The position numbers were made by a program, and so were the translations under genes. From Gallionella straubiae (lineage in GTDB: Bacteria; Pseudomonadota; Gammaproteobacteria; Burkholderiales; Gallionellaceae), in NCBI RefSeq assembly GCF_051257895.1, contig NZ_CP194331.1, positions 1,054,001 through 1,118,000 of the forward strand: 64,000 nucleotides of DNA, written 5' to 3'. Below, piece by piece: positions 27,959 through 36,284 of this stretch (positions are counted from its first letter, which is position 1; each line of letters opens with the position of its first letter). The notes below the pieces were generated by a model. It was not told the DNA's origin and did no database searches. It was given only the letters and a program-made list of their open reading frames with translations.

Positions 27959-27986
27959 GCGCGCCTTTCCGGAGGTAATCCTGCCG

Positions 27987-30900
27987 ATGCTGTTCCAGTC
28001 CTCCCATCCCCGCCCCCGCTACACCCAACTGTACGGTTCGTCCGATGCACTGGCGCTGGCGCAACATGCCGCACGGCACTCGCCATTGGCGGTGATCGTC
28101 GCGAATGCGCTGGAGGCGCAGCGCCTGCTGGAGGAAATCCCGTTCTTCGCCCCAAGCCTGCGCGTACACCTGCTACCGGACTGGGAAACGCTTCCTTACG
28201 ACCACTTCTCGCCGCACCAGGACCTTGTCTCGGAGCGGCTCGCGACGCTGCACCATATCCGCAGCAATGCCTGCGACGTGGTGATCGTGCCGCTCACCAC
28301 CGCGCTGTACCCGCTGCCGCCGGTCGAGCACCTCGCCGCCTATACCTTCCTTCTCAAGCGCGGTGAGCGCATGGATGTGGCGCAACTGCGCGAACAGCTC
28401 ACCTTCGCCGGCTACAACCATGTGCAGCAGGTGCTCACCCCCGGCGAATACTGCGTGCGCGGCGGTATCATCGACCTGTTTCCGATGGGCAGCACGCTGC
28501 CTTACCGCATCGACCTGTTCGACGACGAGATCGAGACCCTAGCCACCTTCGACGTGGACACGCAGCGCACCCTGTACCCCGTGCCGGAAATCCGCCTGCT
28601 GCCCGCGCGCGAATTCCCGCTCGACGAAAAGGGTCAGGCGACCTTCCGCCAGAATTTCCGCGAACGTTTCGAGGGTGACCCGTCCAGGTCGCGCATCTAC
28701 AAGGATGTGAGCAAGGGCATCGCACCTTCAGGCATCGAGTATTACCTGCCGCTATTCTTCGATCAGACTGCGACACTGTTCGACTACCTGCCCAAGACCG
28801 CCACGCTGTGCCTGCATCACGATGTGGATGCCGCAATTCAGCAATTCACTCAGGATGCGGCCTCGCGCTACAACCTGCTCAGGGGCGACCCGCAGCACCC
28901 GCTGCTGGAGCCGAAGGAGCTGTTCCTGGATGCAGAGCGGTTTTTCATCCACGCGAAAGAGTTTGAGAGACTGGATGTCGTCACCGGTGGAGGCGGCGCG
29001 ACCCTTACCCCCTGCCCCACCGCCGCGATTCCGTCCATCGCCGTGGACCGGCGCGCCGAAATCCCCGTGCAGGCGTTCCAGAGCTTCCTGCAGTCATATC
29101 CGGGGCGTGTGCTGCTGCTCGCCGACAGCCTTGGGCGGCGCGAAATCGTCGCGGGCTACCTGAGGGAATATGGCCTCGCGCCCGCCACATGCGAAGACTA
29201 TGCGGCCTTCCTCGCCGGCCGCGAGAAGTTCATGCTGTGCGTCGGCCCGTTGCAGAACGGCTTCCTCCTGAGCGATGAAAATATCGCACTGTTGACCGAG
29301 ACCGAACTGTATGCCTCCCAGCCCAGGAACCGCGCCGCGCGCGCCGCGAAGAAGAGCAACGTCGAGGGCATGCTGCGCGACCTGTCCGAGCTCAAGCCGT
29401 GCGATCCGGTGGTACACGAACAGCACGGCATCGCGCGCTACCGCGGACTGGTCAACCTCGATCTCGGCGAAGGCGAGAACGAGTTCCTGCTGCTGGAATA
29501 TGCGGGCGAGGACAAGCTCTACGTACCGGTCGCGCAACTGCACGTCATCAGCCGCTACAGCGGCGGCGCGCCGGAAGCGGCACCCTTGCACAAGCTGGGC
29601 ACGACGGCATGGGACAAGGCCAAGCGCCGCGCGATGCAGCAGGTGCGCGATACCGCTGCCGAACTGCTCAACCTGTACGCACAGCGCGCCCTGCGCAAGG
29701 GGCATGCCTTCAACCTGAACTACCACGATTACGAGGCGTTCGCGGCGGGCTTCGGTTTCGAGGAAACCGCCGACCAGGCCGCCGCGATCGAGGCGGTGCT
29801 GGTCGACCTCAAGTGCGGCAAGCCGATGGACCGGCTGATCTGCGGCGACGTCGGCTTCGGCAAGACCGAAGTCGCGCTCCGGGCCGCGTTCGTCGCCGTG
29901 ATGGATGGCAAGCAGGTCGCGGTGCTGGTGCCGACGACGCTGCTCGCCGAGCAGCACTTCCAGAACTTCAGTACCCGCTTCGCCGACTTCCCGGTGAAGA
30001 TCGCCGAACTTTCCCGTTTCAGGTCTGCGAAGGAAACGACGCAGGCACTGAAGGATCTCGCCGAAGGCAGCCTGGACATCGTCATCGGCACGCACAAGCT
30101 GATCCAGAAGGACGTAAAGTTCCACAACCTCGGCCTGGTCATCATCGACGAAGAGCACCGCTTCGGCGTGCAGCAGAAGGAACGGCTCAAGGCGCTGCGC
30201 GCCGAAGTGGATGTTTTAACTCTAACCGCGACGCCGATTCCGCGCACGCTGGCGATGTCGCTCGAAGGCCTGCGTGACTTTTCGGTGATTGCCACCGCGC
30301 CGCAGCGGCGGCTATCGATCAAGACCTTCGTCAGCAACTATAGCCAGGGCGTAATCCGCGAGGCGGTTTTGCGCGAACTCAAGCGCGGTGGGCAGGTGTA
30401 TTTCCTGCACAACGAGGTCGACACCATTGCCAACATGCAGGAGAAACTGGAGGCGCTGCTGCCCGAGGCGCGCATCCGCGTGGCGCACGGCCAGATGGGC
30501 GAGCGCGAACTGGAAGCGGCGATGCGCGATTTCACCCACCAGCGCTTCAACGTGCTGCTGTGTTCCACCATCATCGAGACCGGCATCGACGTGCCGACCG
30601 CGAACACGATCCTCATCAATCGCGCCGACCGCTTCGGCCTCGCCCAGTTGCATCAGTTGCGCGGCCGCGTCGGGCGCTCGCACCACCAGGCCTATGCCTA
30701 CCTGCTGGTGGACAGCAAGGAAGGCCTCACCGCGCAGGCGAAAAAACGCCTCGAAGCGATCCAGTCGATGGAACAGCTCGGCAGCGGCTTCTACCTCGCG
30801 ATGCACGACCTGGAGATTCGCGGTGCGGGCGAAGTGCTCGGCGAATCGCAGAGCGGCGAGATGCAGGAGATCGGCTTCAGTCTCTACAACGACATGCTCT

Positions 30901-31391
30901 CCGCCGCAATCACCTCACTCAGGCAGGGCAAGGAACCGGACATGGCGCACCCGCTGGGTGTGACCACCGAGATCAACCTGCACACGCCAGCGCTCCTGCC
31001 CGACGACTACTGCGGCGACATCCACCAGCGGCTGGTGATCTACAAGCGTCTCGCCAACTGCGCCACGCTGGAGGAACTGGAAGATATGCAGCAGGAACTC
31101 ATCGACCGCTTCGGCCTGCTGCCCGAACCGACGCAGGCACTGTTTGACTGCCACCGCCTGCGCATCCTCGCCAAGCCGCTCGGCATCAGCAAGGTGGATG
31201 CCTCATCCGAGGCCATCGTCATCCAGTTTATCCCGAACCCGCCCATCGACCCGCTGAAGATCATCACCCTGATCCAGGGCAAACGTCATATCAAGATGTC
31301 GGGACAGGACAGGCTACGCATCGAGCTGAAATACGGCGACCTGCATCAACGCGTGCTGGCGATCAAGAATTTCTTTGCCGAATTGCGTTAG
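27987..31391 (+). CDS. mfd: Transcription-repair coupling factor Mfd
   Basis: 1134 residues from the ATG at 27987, which has GGAGG upstream and lies just after a TATAAT promoter element; earlier in-frame ATGs at 27906 and 27957 are rejected. The N-terminal UvrB-like modules include LLPDWETLPYDHFSPHQDL. The RNA-polymerase-interacting domain contains DPVVHEQHGIARYRGL. The RecG-like motor has Walker A GDVGFGKTEVALRAAF, the DEEH box in VIIDEEHRFGVQQKERLK and TATPIPRTLAMSL. The C-terminal regulatory domain follows. The length is close to the E. coli protein. It removes stalled RNA polymerase at lesions and recruits UvrA. It is divergent from metY. Confidence 0.97.
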   Translation: MLFQSSHPRPRYTQLYGSSDALALAQHAARHSPLAVIVANALEAQRLLEEIPFFAPSLRVHLLPDWETLPYDHFSPHQDLVSERLATLHHIRSNACDVVIVPLTTALYPLPPVEHLAAYTFLLKRGERMDVAQLREQLTFAGYNHVQQVLTPGEYCVRGGIIDLFPMGSTLPYRIDLFDDEIETLATFDVDTQRTLYPVPEIRLLPAREFPLDEKGQATFRQNFRERFEGDPSRSRIYKDVSKGIAPSGIEYYLPLFFDQTATLFDYLPKTATLCLHHDVDAAIQQFTQDAASRYNLLRGDPQHPLLEPKELFLDAERFFIHAKEFERLDVVTGGGGATLTPCPTAAIPSIAVDRRAEIPVQAFQSFLQSYPGRVLLLADSLGRREIVAGYLREYGLAPATCEDYAAFLAGREKFMLCVGPLQNGFLLSDENIALLTETELYASQPRNRAARAAKKSNVEGMLRDLSELKPCDPVVHEQHGIARYRGLVNLDLGEGENEFLLLEYAGEDKLYVPVAQLHVISRYSGGAPEAAPLHKLGTTAWDKAKRRAMQQVRDTAAELLNLYAQRALRKGHAFNLNYHDYEAFAAGFGFEETADQAAAIEAVLVDLKCGKPMDRLICGDVGFGKTEVALRAAFVAVMDGKQVAVLVPTTLLAEQHFQNFSTRFADFPVKIAELSRFRSAKETTQALKDLAEGSLDIVIGTHKLIQKDVKFHNLGLVIIDEEHRFGVQQKERLKALRAEVDVLTLTATPIPRTLAMSLEGLRDFSVIATAPQRRLSIKTFVSNYSQGVIREAVLRELKRGGQVYFLHNEVDTIANMQEKLEALLPEARIRVAHGQMGERELEAAMRDFTHQRFNVLLCSTIIETGIDVPTANTILINRADRFGLAQLHQLRGRVGRSHHQAYAYLLVDSKEGLTAQAKKRLEAIQSMEQLGSGFYLAMHDLEIRGAGEVLGESQSGEMQEIGFSLYNDMLSAAITSLRQGKEPDMAHPLGVTTEINLHTPALLPDDYCGDIHQRLVIYKRLANCATLEELEDMQQELIDRFGLLPEPTQALFDCHRLRILAKPLGISKVDASSEAIVIQFIPNPPIDPLKIITLIQGKRHIKMSGQDRLRIELKYGDLHQRVLAIKNFFAELR

Positions 31392-31665
31392 GGCCGGTGC
31401 CGAAATGGCTCCAACTCATTGAATAATTACCTGTAATCTGCATAAATACTCAGTACAACCTGGTTCGTCCGCAACCGCGCAGTCGCGGCTGATGTGCATC
31501 TTCAGGAAATTATTAGCTATTTATACAATCCCCTACCGTTCGTCCGGATAATCCAACCGTTCATACGCGGGATCATGGGTTATTCGGGACAATATTTACC
31601 GGCCATCCAAATGACCCAGCCATTCGTCTTGTATGAATTGATTCTTCCGGTGCCATTCAATAGCC

Positions 31666-31764
31666 TGCACTCACTTGGCAAACTTGCCGAAAGGTAAGAG
31701 TGCAAAGTCGCCGGGCTCTGGGGCTATGGCAATGGTGCTGCGACATGAATGATAGTTGTGTGCA
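31666..31764 (+). ncRNA. c-di-GMP-I (GEMM) riboswitch aptamer
   Basis: The order of conserved blocks follows the GEMM-I consensus: GGCAAAC, a stem CTTGCC/GGTAAG capped by a GAAA tetraloop, then GAGTGCAAAGTCGCCGGG, then a second arm closing with GCGAC (pairing with GTCGC). The outer stem TGCAC (31666-31670) pairs with GTGCA (31760-31764). The blocks CGAAAG, GCAAAG and CCGG are identical to those of the well-studied Vibrio Vc2 aptamer. It ends 48 bases before the ATG of the next gene. No U-tract terminator follows, so control would be at translation. This is recognised by eye; no covariance model was run. Confidence 0.8.
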
Positions 31765-31812
31765 CAAATTGCGTACCCTCACGGTGTTTAGGTATATGGG
31801 AAGGAGAACAGC

Positions 31813-32265
31813 ATGTCTGACTTCATTTCTTGCTTTAGATTTATTCGAGTGGCCATGCTTCGCATGTGCTCCGGGGTGATATTCGTTGGATTGGTCGTTG
31901 TGGCACATAAAGCCCAGTCCGAGGAAGACTTCTTTGCGCGCGACCTGGACATATTAACAATCCAGCCGATATTCTCCGGCACTGAATTGATGCCTCCGAA
32001 CCTGATCAAAACGGACAGCGTTTTTTCCCATTCGGACAATATTGCGCCCGTTGAATCAGGGGTAAGCAACACCTTACGGTTGGGCCTTGTCGCCGAAACC
32101 AAAGCGAAGACTGCTTGGTCAGCAAACGCACAATGGCAAATTGCTCCCGGCAGTAACCGCGCTTCGTTGTCGCCTATCCTGCGCTTCGAATCGAAAGACG
32201 GGCAGATCGATATCAAGCCGCGGCGCCACTCGATTTGGGTTGTATGGCGTAAATCGTTTTATTGA
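31813..32265 (+). CDS. Orphan exported protein under a c-di-GMP riboswitch
   Basis: 150 residues. An AAGGAG site precedes the ATG at a normal distance. A hydrophobic stretch (VAMLRMCSGVIFVGLVVVAH) followed by KAQSEE suggests a signal peptide or a single membrane anchor cleaved near residue 35. The mature part contains SVFSHSDNIAPVESGVSNTL and NAQWQIAPGSNRASLSPIL and resembles a short beta-rich secreted protein. I do not recognise the family. Being the only gene after the riboswitch, it is probably switched by c-di-GMP and may act at the cell surface. Confidence 0.6.
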   Translation: MSDFISCFRFIRVAMLRMCSGVIFVGLVVVAHKAQSEEDFFARDLDILTIQPIFSGTELMPPNLIKTDSVFSHSDNIAPVESGVSNTLRLGLVAETKAKTAWSANAQWQIAPGSNRASLSPILRFESKDGQIDIKPRRHSIWVVWRKSFY

Positions 32266-32343
32266 TTGCAGTGAATGGCTTGTGGCTTGCTGCGGCCCGT
32301 ACAGGGCGGAACACTGTGGTTCCGCCCTGTATCCGCTAAATTT

Positions 32344-33903
32344 CTAATCGTTCACTTCCACTTGGGTAGAGGCCGAGCCGCGCAGGCCGATGCGGAACGA
32401 TTCCAGTTCTTTGGACAATTCCTTGAAATCCGCAGAAGACGCCCAGAACAGCCTGATCCGCTGACGGTCGCGCTCGACGCGACCGCGCAGGCGCGGCTCG
32501 CGCTCCCTGGTCAGCCGCTGCGTCGTCCACATTCCGCCCATGCGGTGGTAGCAGTCATTCTCGCGGCAGCCGGTGATGAATACGCCATCGGCCTGATGCT
32601 CATGCAGCGCATATTCGATGAAGGATGGCGGCAGCATGGCCGTGCACGGCAGGCTCATGACGGCAATACCTTCGCCGCGCAATTTTTCGATGTCCGCCGC
32701 GTTGTCGCAGCCGAACACGATTACCCGCGCACCGCCCTTCAGTTTCGCCAAGTCGGCGGTCATCGCGGCGCGCAGCCCGGCCATCGGCATGGAGGGCATT
32801 TCGATTCCACTCACATAGCCGGCATCACTCCTGAAGGGAGTCGAGGAAGGACAGGCACCGGCGCAGATACCACAACTGACGCAGCGATCCGGGATGACCA
32901 CGGCCTCTTCCTGGAAATGCAGGCTGTCGGTGCGCGGTTGCGTCACCACCGCCTCGTAGGGGCAGTCGGCAACACAGCGCCGGCAGCCGTTGCAATTCTT
33001 GAGGCTCACCTCGGCAATCGGGATCTGTTTGTTCCGGGTCGGCAGCCACGGCAGGATACTGATCAGCAGGGTGATGCCGACAGTCAGTGCCCATACCTGG
33101 CCAGCCGACCATCTGTCCAGCAGCGGGAAAATGAACATGTAGAACCAGTCGATGCCGATATCGCGCGGCTCAACCCCCATATCCGCCAGCCCCTGGCTCA
33201 GCGCCGGTTTGAGCAACGACAGAACCAGCATCGCCAGCAGCACCCCGAGCGCAAGCCCGCGCCTCGGGTTAACCACGGGGTAGCTGATGCGCATGATATG
33301 CACCCAGAGCAGGAACAGGATGATCAGCGGGATGGTTACATGGGAGAACGATATCAGCGAGAAAAACCGGTCATTAAGGACTTCCCGGGAGACGAAACTC
33401 TGCGACAGCGGCTCGCTGAAAATCGGCAGCCAGTCGAACCATTCCATGGCAGCCACGGTGGAATATTGGGCCAGCTTATCCCAGACCATCCAGTAGCCAT
33501 TGACGCCGGCGGCAAAGATCAGCCAGATCAGCGGCACCCCCGTGAACCACGCAAACCAGCGCGCTCCGCGATAACGCCCCAAAATATATTCGCGCAACAA
33601 GTGCAGCAGCATCACCACCAGCAGTGCATCGGAAGCATAGCGGTGCAGGCTGCGCATGATGCCGCCGAGATACGGTTGTTCGAGTGTGAGGGACTCAACC
33701 GATTTGAAAGCATCTTCCACGCCGGTATCGTAGAAGATGTAGATATAGGCGCCACTGACGGCCACAACCCAGAAAAAATAGAACCCCAGCGCACCCAGAT
33801 AGTAGAAAGGGTTAAGATCGTTGCCGAAAGCCTTATTCAGGATGCCTTCGAACCGGAGCAGCATCCTGCGTGCAACAGACTCGGTGTGCCTGGGAGTAGT
33901 CAA
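32344..33903 (-). CDS. Cytochrome b fused to 2x[4Fe-4S] ferredoxin and MvhD-type domain
   Basis: 519 residues. Residues about 25-290 are a cytochrome b/b6-like membrane domain with paired heme ligands H87/H101 and H188/H202, each pair 14 apart. Residues 300-352 form a two-cluster ferredoxin: C304-x2-C307-x2-C310-x3-C314 and C341-x2-C344-x2-C347-x3-C351. Residues 390-460 resemble MvhD/HdrF, the delta subunit that hands electrons to heterodisulfide-reductase-type proteins, with C399, C420, C446 and C451 in GCRENDC. The protein would link the quinone pool to a soluble iron-sulfur or flavin partner. The cytochrome b part is paralogous to that of the gene at 36277-38211. It is transcribed alone, divergent from a small membrane-protein gene. 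No hdr genes are in the window. Confidence 0.85.
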   Translation of the reverse strand: MTTPRHTESVARRMLLRFEGILNKAFGNDLNPFYYLGALGFYFFWVVAVSGAYIYIFYDTGVEDAFKSVESLTLEQPYLGGIMRSLHRYASDALLVVMLLHLLREYILGRYRGARWFAWFTGVPLIWLIFAAGVNGYWMVWDKLAQYSTVAAMEWFDWLPIFSEPLSQSFVSREVLNDRFFSLISFSHVTIPLIILFLLWVHIMRISYPVVNPRRGLALGVLLAMLVLSLLKPALSQGLADMGVEPRDIGIDWFYMFIFPLLDRWSAGQVWALTVGITLLISILPWLPTRNKQIPIAEVSLKNCNGCRRCVADCPYEAVVTQPRTDSLHFQEEAVVIPDRCVSCGICAGACPSSTPFRSDAGYVSGIEMPSMPMAGLRAAMTADLAKLKGGARVIVFGCDNAADIEKLRGEGIAVMSLPCTAMLPPSFIEYALHEHQADGVFITGCRENDCYHRMGGMWTTQRLTREREPRLRGRVERDRQRIRLFWASSADFKELSKELESFRIGLRGSASTQVEVND

Positions 33904-34017
33904 GGAAACCCTTGCATCAATACCAGCAATACAGCCGGAAACCGGTTAAATTCATCTGCCCAAAGCATGGCAGCATAATATAATGAGCGGGTCGCAAAAT
34001 ACTAATGGGGAATTAAC

Positions 34018-34218
34018 TTGGAAGTTATTTATTACACTGTTGTAGCCGCATTTCTTTACTTCGCGTCCGACTGGATACTGGATCGCATCGAGGTTTCGCG
34101 CGGAGAGCGTTTCAAGAATCGCAGCGTCATCTTCTTTTGCATCATCCTGACGCTGGCATTTATCACGTTCAACTTCATGAAGTACCTCATAATTACCTCC
34201 GAGGTAGCGCCAAAGTAA
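34018..34218 (+). CDS. Small two-helix membrane protein
   Basis: 66 residues, TTG start at 34018 with GGGGA nine bases upstream. Two hydrophobic helices (YYTVVAAFLYFASDWIL and VIFFCIILTLAFITFNFM) are separated by a basic loop with EVSRGERFKNRS. I recognise no family. It is divergent from the cytochrome b-ferredoxin-MvhD gene and convergent with the heme-copper-like gene. It could be an accessory subunit of one of these complexes; that is a guess from position. Confidence 0.6.
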   Translation: MEVIYYTVVAAFLYFASDWILDRIEVSRGERFKNRSVIFFCIILTLAFITFNFMKYLIITSEVAPK

Positions 34219-34305
34219 CAGGCTAAACGCCTACTTCAACTGATTCATATCCGCGCTCTGCCTGAAAACAGCAGGCAAGGCGCGGATTGAACAGCATTGC
34301 AGTCC

Positions 34306-35721
34306 TTACGCCGGCCGGCGCATGGCCTTGAAGACCACAACCAGGAACATGATTCCGCCGATCACGGCGACCAATCCGCCCAAGCCCATCAGTCCCATAC
34401 CCGCCGTCTGCGCAAAACCATGCAGGCCTTGTGCAGCACCGGCGACTTTGCGCTGTACTCCGTATCCGCCCGACCACAACAGCCCGATGATGTGGAGCAG
34501 TTGGCCCGTGCCGTAGATGTAGGACATCAACGTGGCCCACTTCAAATCCGGTGTGCGGTAGCCGAGGCGCGGCAGCAGGTGTATGGCCAGTCCCATGAAG
34601 GCCAGGCTGATTGCCCCGCCGGTTCCGTGATAGTGTGCGGTGATGATGGTGTTGCTGTCCCCGATCATCAGGCTTATCCCGCCACCGATGGCAAACAGGA
34701 TGACGGACGAGAGCAGCGCGGCGCGTTGCGGCTTGGTCGCCGGATCGCTTCCTGCCGCGCCGATGCCGTATAGCACCGCCAAACCGAGCGGCACGGGGGC
34801 AAAAGCACCGCCAATTTTCATCAACTGGGTGAACTGCTCCATGTAGCCGCCCATGTCACCGGCAAAAGACAGGTAAATAACGGGAACGTAGAATACTGGC
34901 AGCAGCCCCAGCACGAGAAAGCCCGACGCCAACCTCGAGGTCAGCGGAATTTTCGCGCCGCAGGCATCCGCCAGCCACAGCCAGCCGGCCAGCATCAACA
35001 GTGAATAGGTGAATTGCAGCACATGGCCGCCACCCCAGAACAGCATGTCATAGTACTGTGTGCTTTCGAAAATTCCCCGCGGAATGATGTTGTAGGACCA
35101 GCCGAAAGCAATCAGGGCAACCAATGTGGAGATGGAGGCGGCATAAAAACCGAGGCGTATCGAGCCTTCGCCGCCCTGCCACATGCCGGCAGGCGGCACC
35201 GCCACCAAGCTGCGCAATACCAGCACAGCCACGCCGACGGCAAAAATAATCAATCCCGTAAAGAAGAAGGTGCTTTCAATGACCGGCACGTAATTGCTCA
35301 TCAGCGGCTTGCCGACCGCGATGAAGGGAGACAGGACGATCACCGCAGCGCCCACGGTAGCCAGCACCAGCGCCAGCCAGCCTGCGCCGATGAATCTGGA
35401 CGATGAATTCAGGCTCCACAGCACACCGGCGAATGCCATGAACCAGAGCAACACCGATAAATCCACATGCACCACCAGCGCGGTATGGAAAAAATCGACC
35501 CAGGGAAAAATATCCTGGACATAGGGGGTACGCGAAAGCACCAGTAGAATGGCAAACAGCCCTGCGCCTACCAGCGATGCGATGCCGAGCTTCAGCCAGC
35601 CTGCAGCCAGCTTGCGGCTGACCTCCGACGGCATGGTGAGGGAAAACCCGCTCCCGTGTTTTTCTTCTCCGCCTGCGTTCATTCCTTGCCCGGCACCTGC
35701 TTGCTGATTTGCTGAATTCAT
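34306..35721 (-). CDS. Heme-copper oxidase subunit I-like protein lacking the CuB histidine pair
   Basis: 471 residues with about 12 helices. The helix II region reads FFHTALVVHVDLSVLLWF (H79, H85; a low-spin heme ligand is expected here). The helix VI region is GGGHVLQFTY (H233) and helix X is TAHYHGTGGAISLAFMGL (H363, H365). There is no histidine at all between residues 233 and 363, so the usual HH pair of the CuB site is absent, and the HxxxY tyrosine position is Phe (H-V-L-Q-F). It may therefore bind two hemes but no copper, and may not reduce oxygen. Its start overlaps the 188-residue gene by 4 bases, so translation is coupled with that gene and the cytochrome b-reductase. Names such as cbb3-type subunit I would overstate what is seen. 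Confidence 0.8.
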   Translation of the reverse strand: MNSANQQAGAGQGMNAGGEEKHGSGFSLTMPSEVSRKLAAGWLKLGIASLVGAGLFAILLVLSRTPYVQDIFPWVDFFHTALVVHVDLSVLLWFMAFAGVLWSLNSSSRFIGAGWLALVLATVGAAVIVLSPFIAVGKPLMSNYVPVIESTFFFTGLIIFAVGVAVLVLRSLVAVPPAGMWQGGEGSIRLGFYAASISTLVALIAFGWSYNIIPRGIFESTQYYDMLFWGGGHVLQFTYSLLMLAGWLWLADACGAKIPLTSRLASGFLVLGLLPVFYVPVIYLSFAGDMGGYMEQFTQLMKIGGAFAPVPLGLAVLYGIGAAGSDPATKPQRAALLSSVILFAIGGGISLMIGDSNTIITAHYHGTGGAISLAFMGLAIHLLPRLGYRTPDLKWATLMSYIYGTGQLLHIIGLLWSGGYGVQRKVAGAAQGLHGFAQTAGMGLMGLGGLVAVIGGIMFLVVVFKAMRRPA

Positions 35722-36284
35722 TCCTTACCCTCTGGCTGCACTTTTGTTTCTGGTTGCACTTTTACTGCTAAGTTTTTGTTCCTGAAAATAAACCCGCCGG
35801 TCGCCGCCTTGAAATCGATCACCAGGATACGCCCTGGCGCAAGGTCAACTGTTTCATTGCTCACATAGTTGAAATCATCCCCAGGGTGATCCTTCAGGCG
35901 TGCCGTCAACGTATGAACGCCCGCCTTCACCGGAATGCGCCGGTAAATGTTTGCATTACTGCTGTGTGCCATCCCGGTCGGCCTCAACGTTTCATGATAG
36001 AGCCGTTTTCCATCCATTTCCAGTTCAACGACCACATCGGATCGCCCGCGCGGGCACACCTTGGTGCCTCCCTTACGCTGGTATTCAGGCAATTTGGCCA
36101 GCTCCTCCGCAGAACGCTCGCGACATTCTCCCACATGCTGGCCTGCATGTCTGAAGCTTAATTTGATCAATGTCTCATCAGGCGGCAAATGAGTGTATGT
36201 CGGAAAAGTAGAAAAATAGCCGATCACACCCATAAACAGGGCATAAAAAATCCCTTGGCCGATATATTGCATTGGCTTAGCCAT
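35718..36284 (-). CDS. Membrane-anchored periplasmic protein of unknown function
   Basis: 188 residues. A hydrophobic segment (GIFYALFMGVIGYFSTF, about residues 11-27) probably anchors it. The rest looks like an Ig-like beta domain facing the periplasm, with DETLIKLSFRHAGQHVGECRE, a second cysteine in TKVCPRG, and DVVVELEMDGKRLYHETLRP. It overlaps the cytochrome b-reductase gene by 8 bases upstream and the heme-copper-like gene by 4 bases downstream. This tight coupling suggests a structural or assembly subunit of that complex. I recognise no named family. Confidence 0.7.
   Translation of the reverse strand: MAKPMQYIGQGIFYALFMGVIGYFSTFPTYTHLPPDETLIKLSFRHAGQHVGECRERSAEELAKLPEYQRKGGTKVCPRGRSDVVVELEMDGKRLYHETLRPTGMAHSSNANIYRRIPVKAGVHTLTARLKDHPGDDFNYVSNETVDLAPGRILVIDFKAATGGFIFRNKNLAVKVQPETKVQPEGKE

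Noticed and set aside
27906..27986. Earlier ATG starts for mfd
   Set aside because: A TATAAT promoter element lies over the second ATG and a GGAGG site precedes the third, at 27987.
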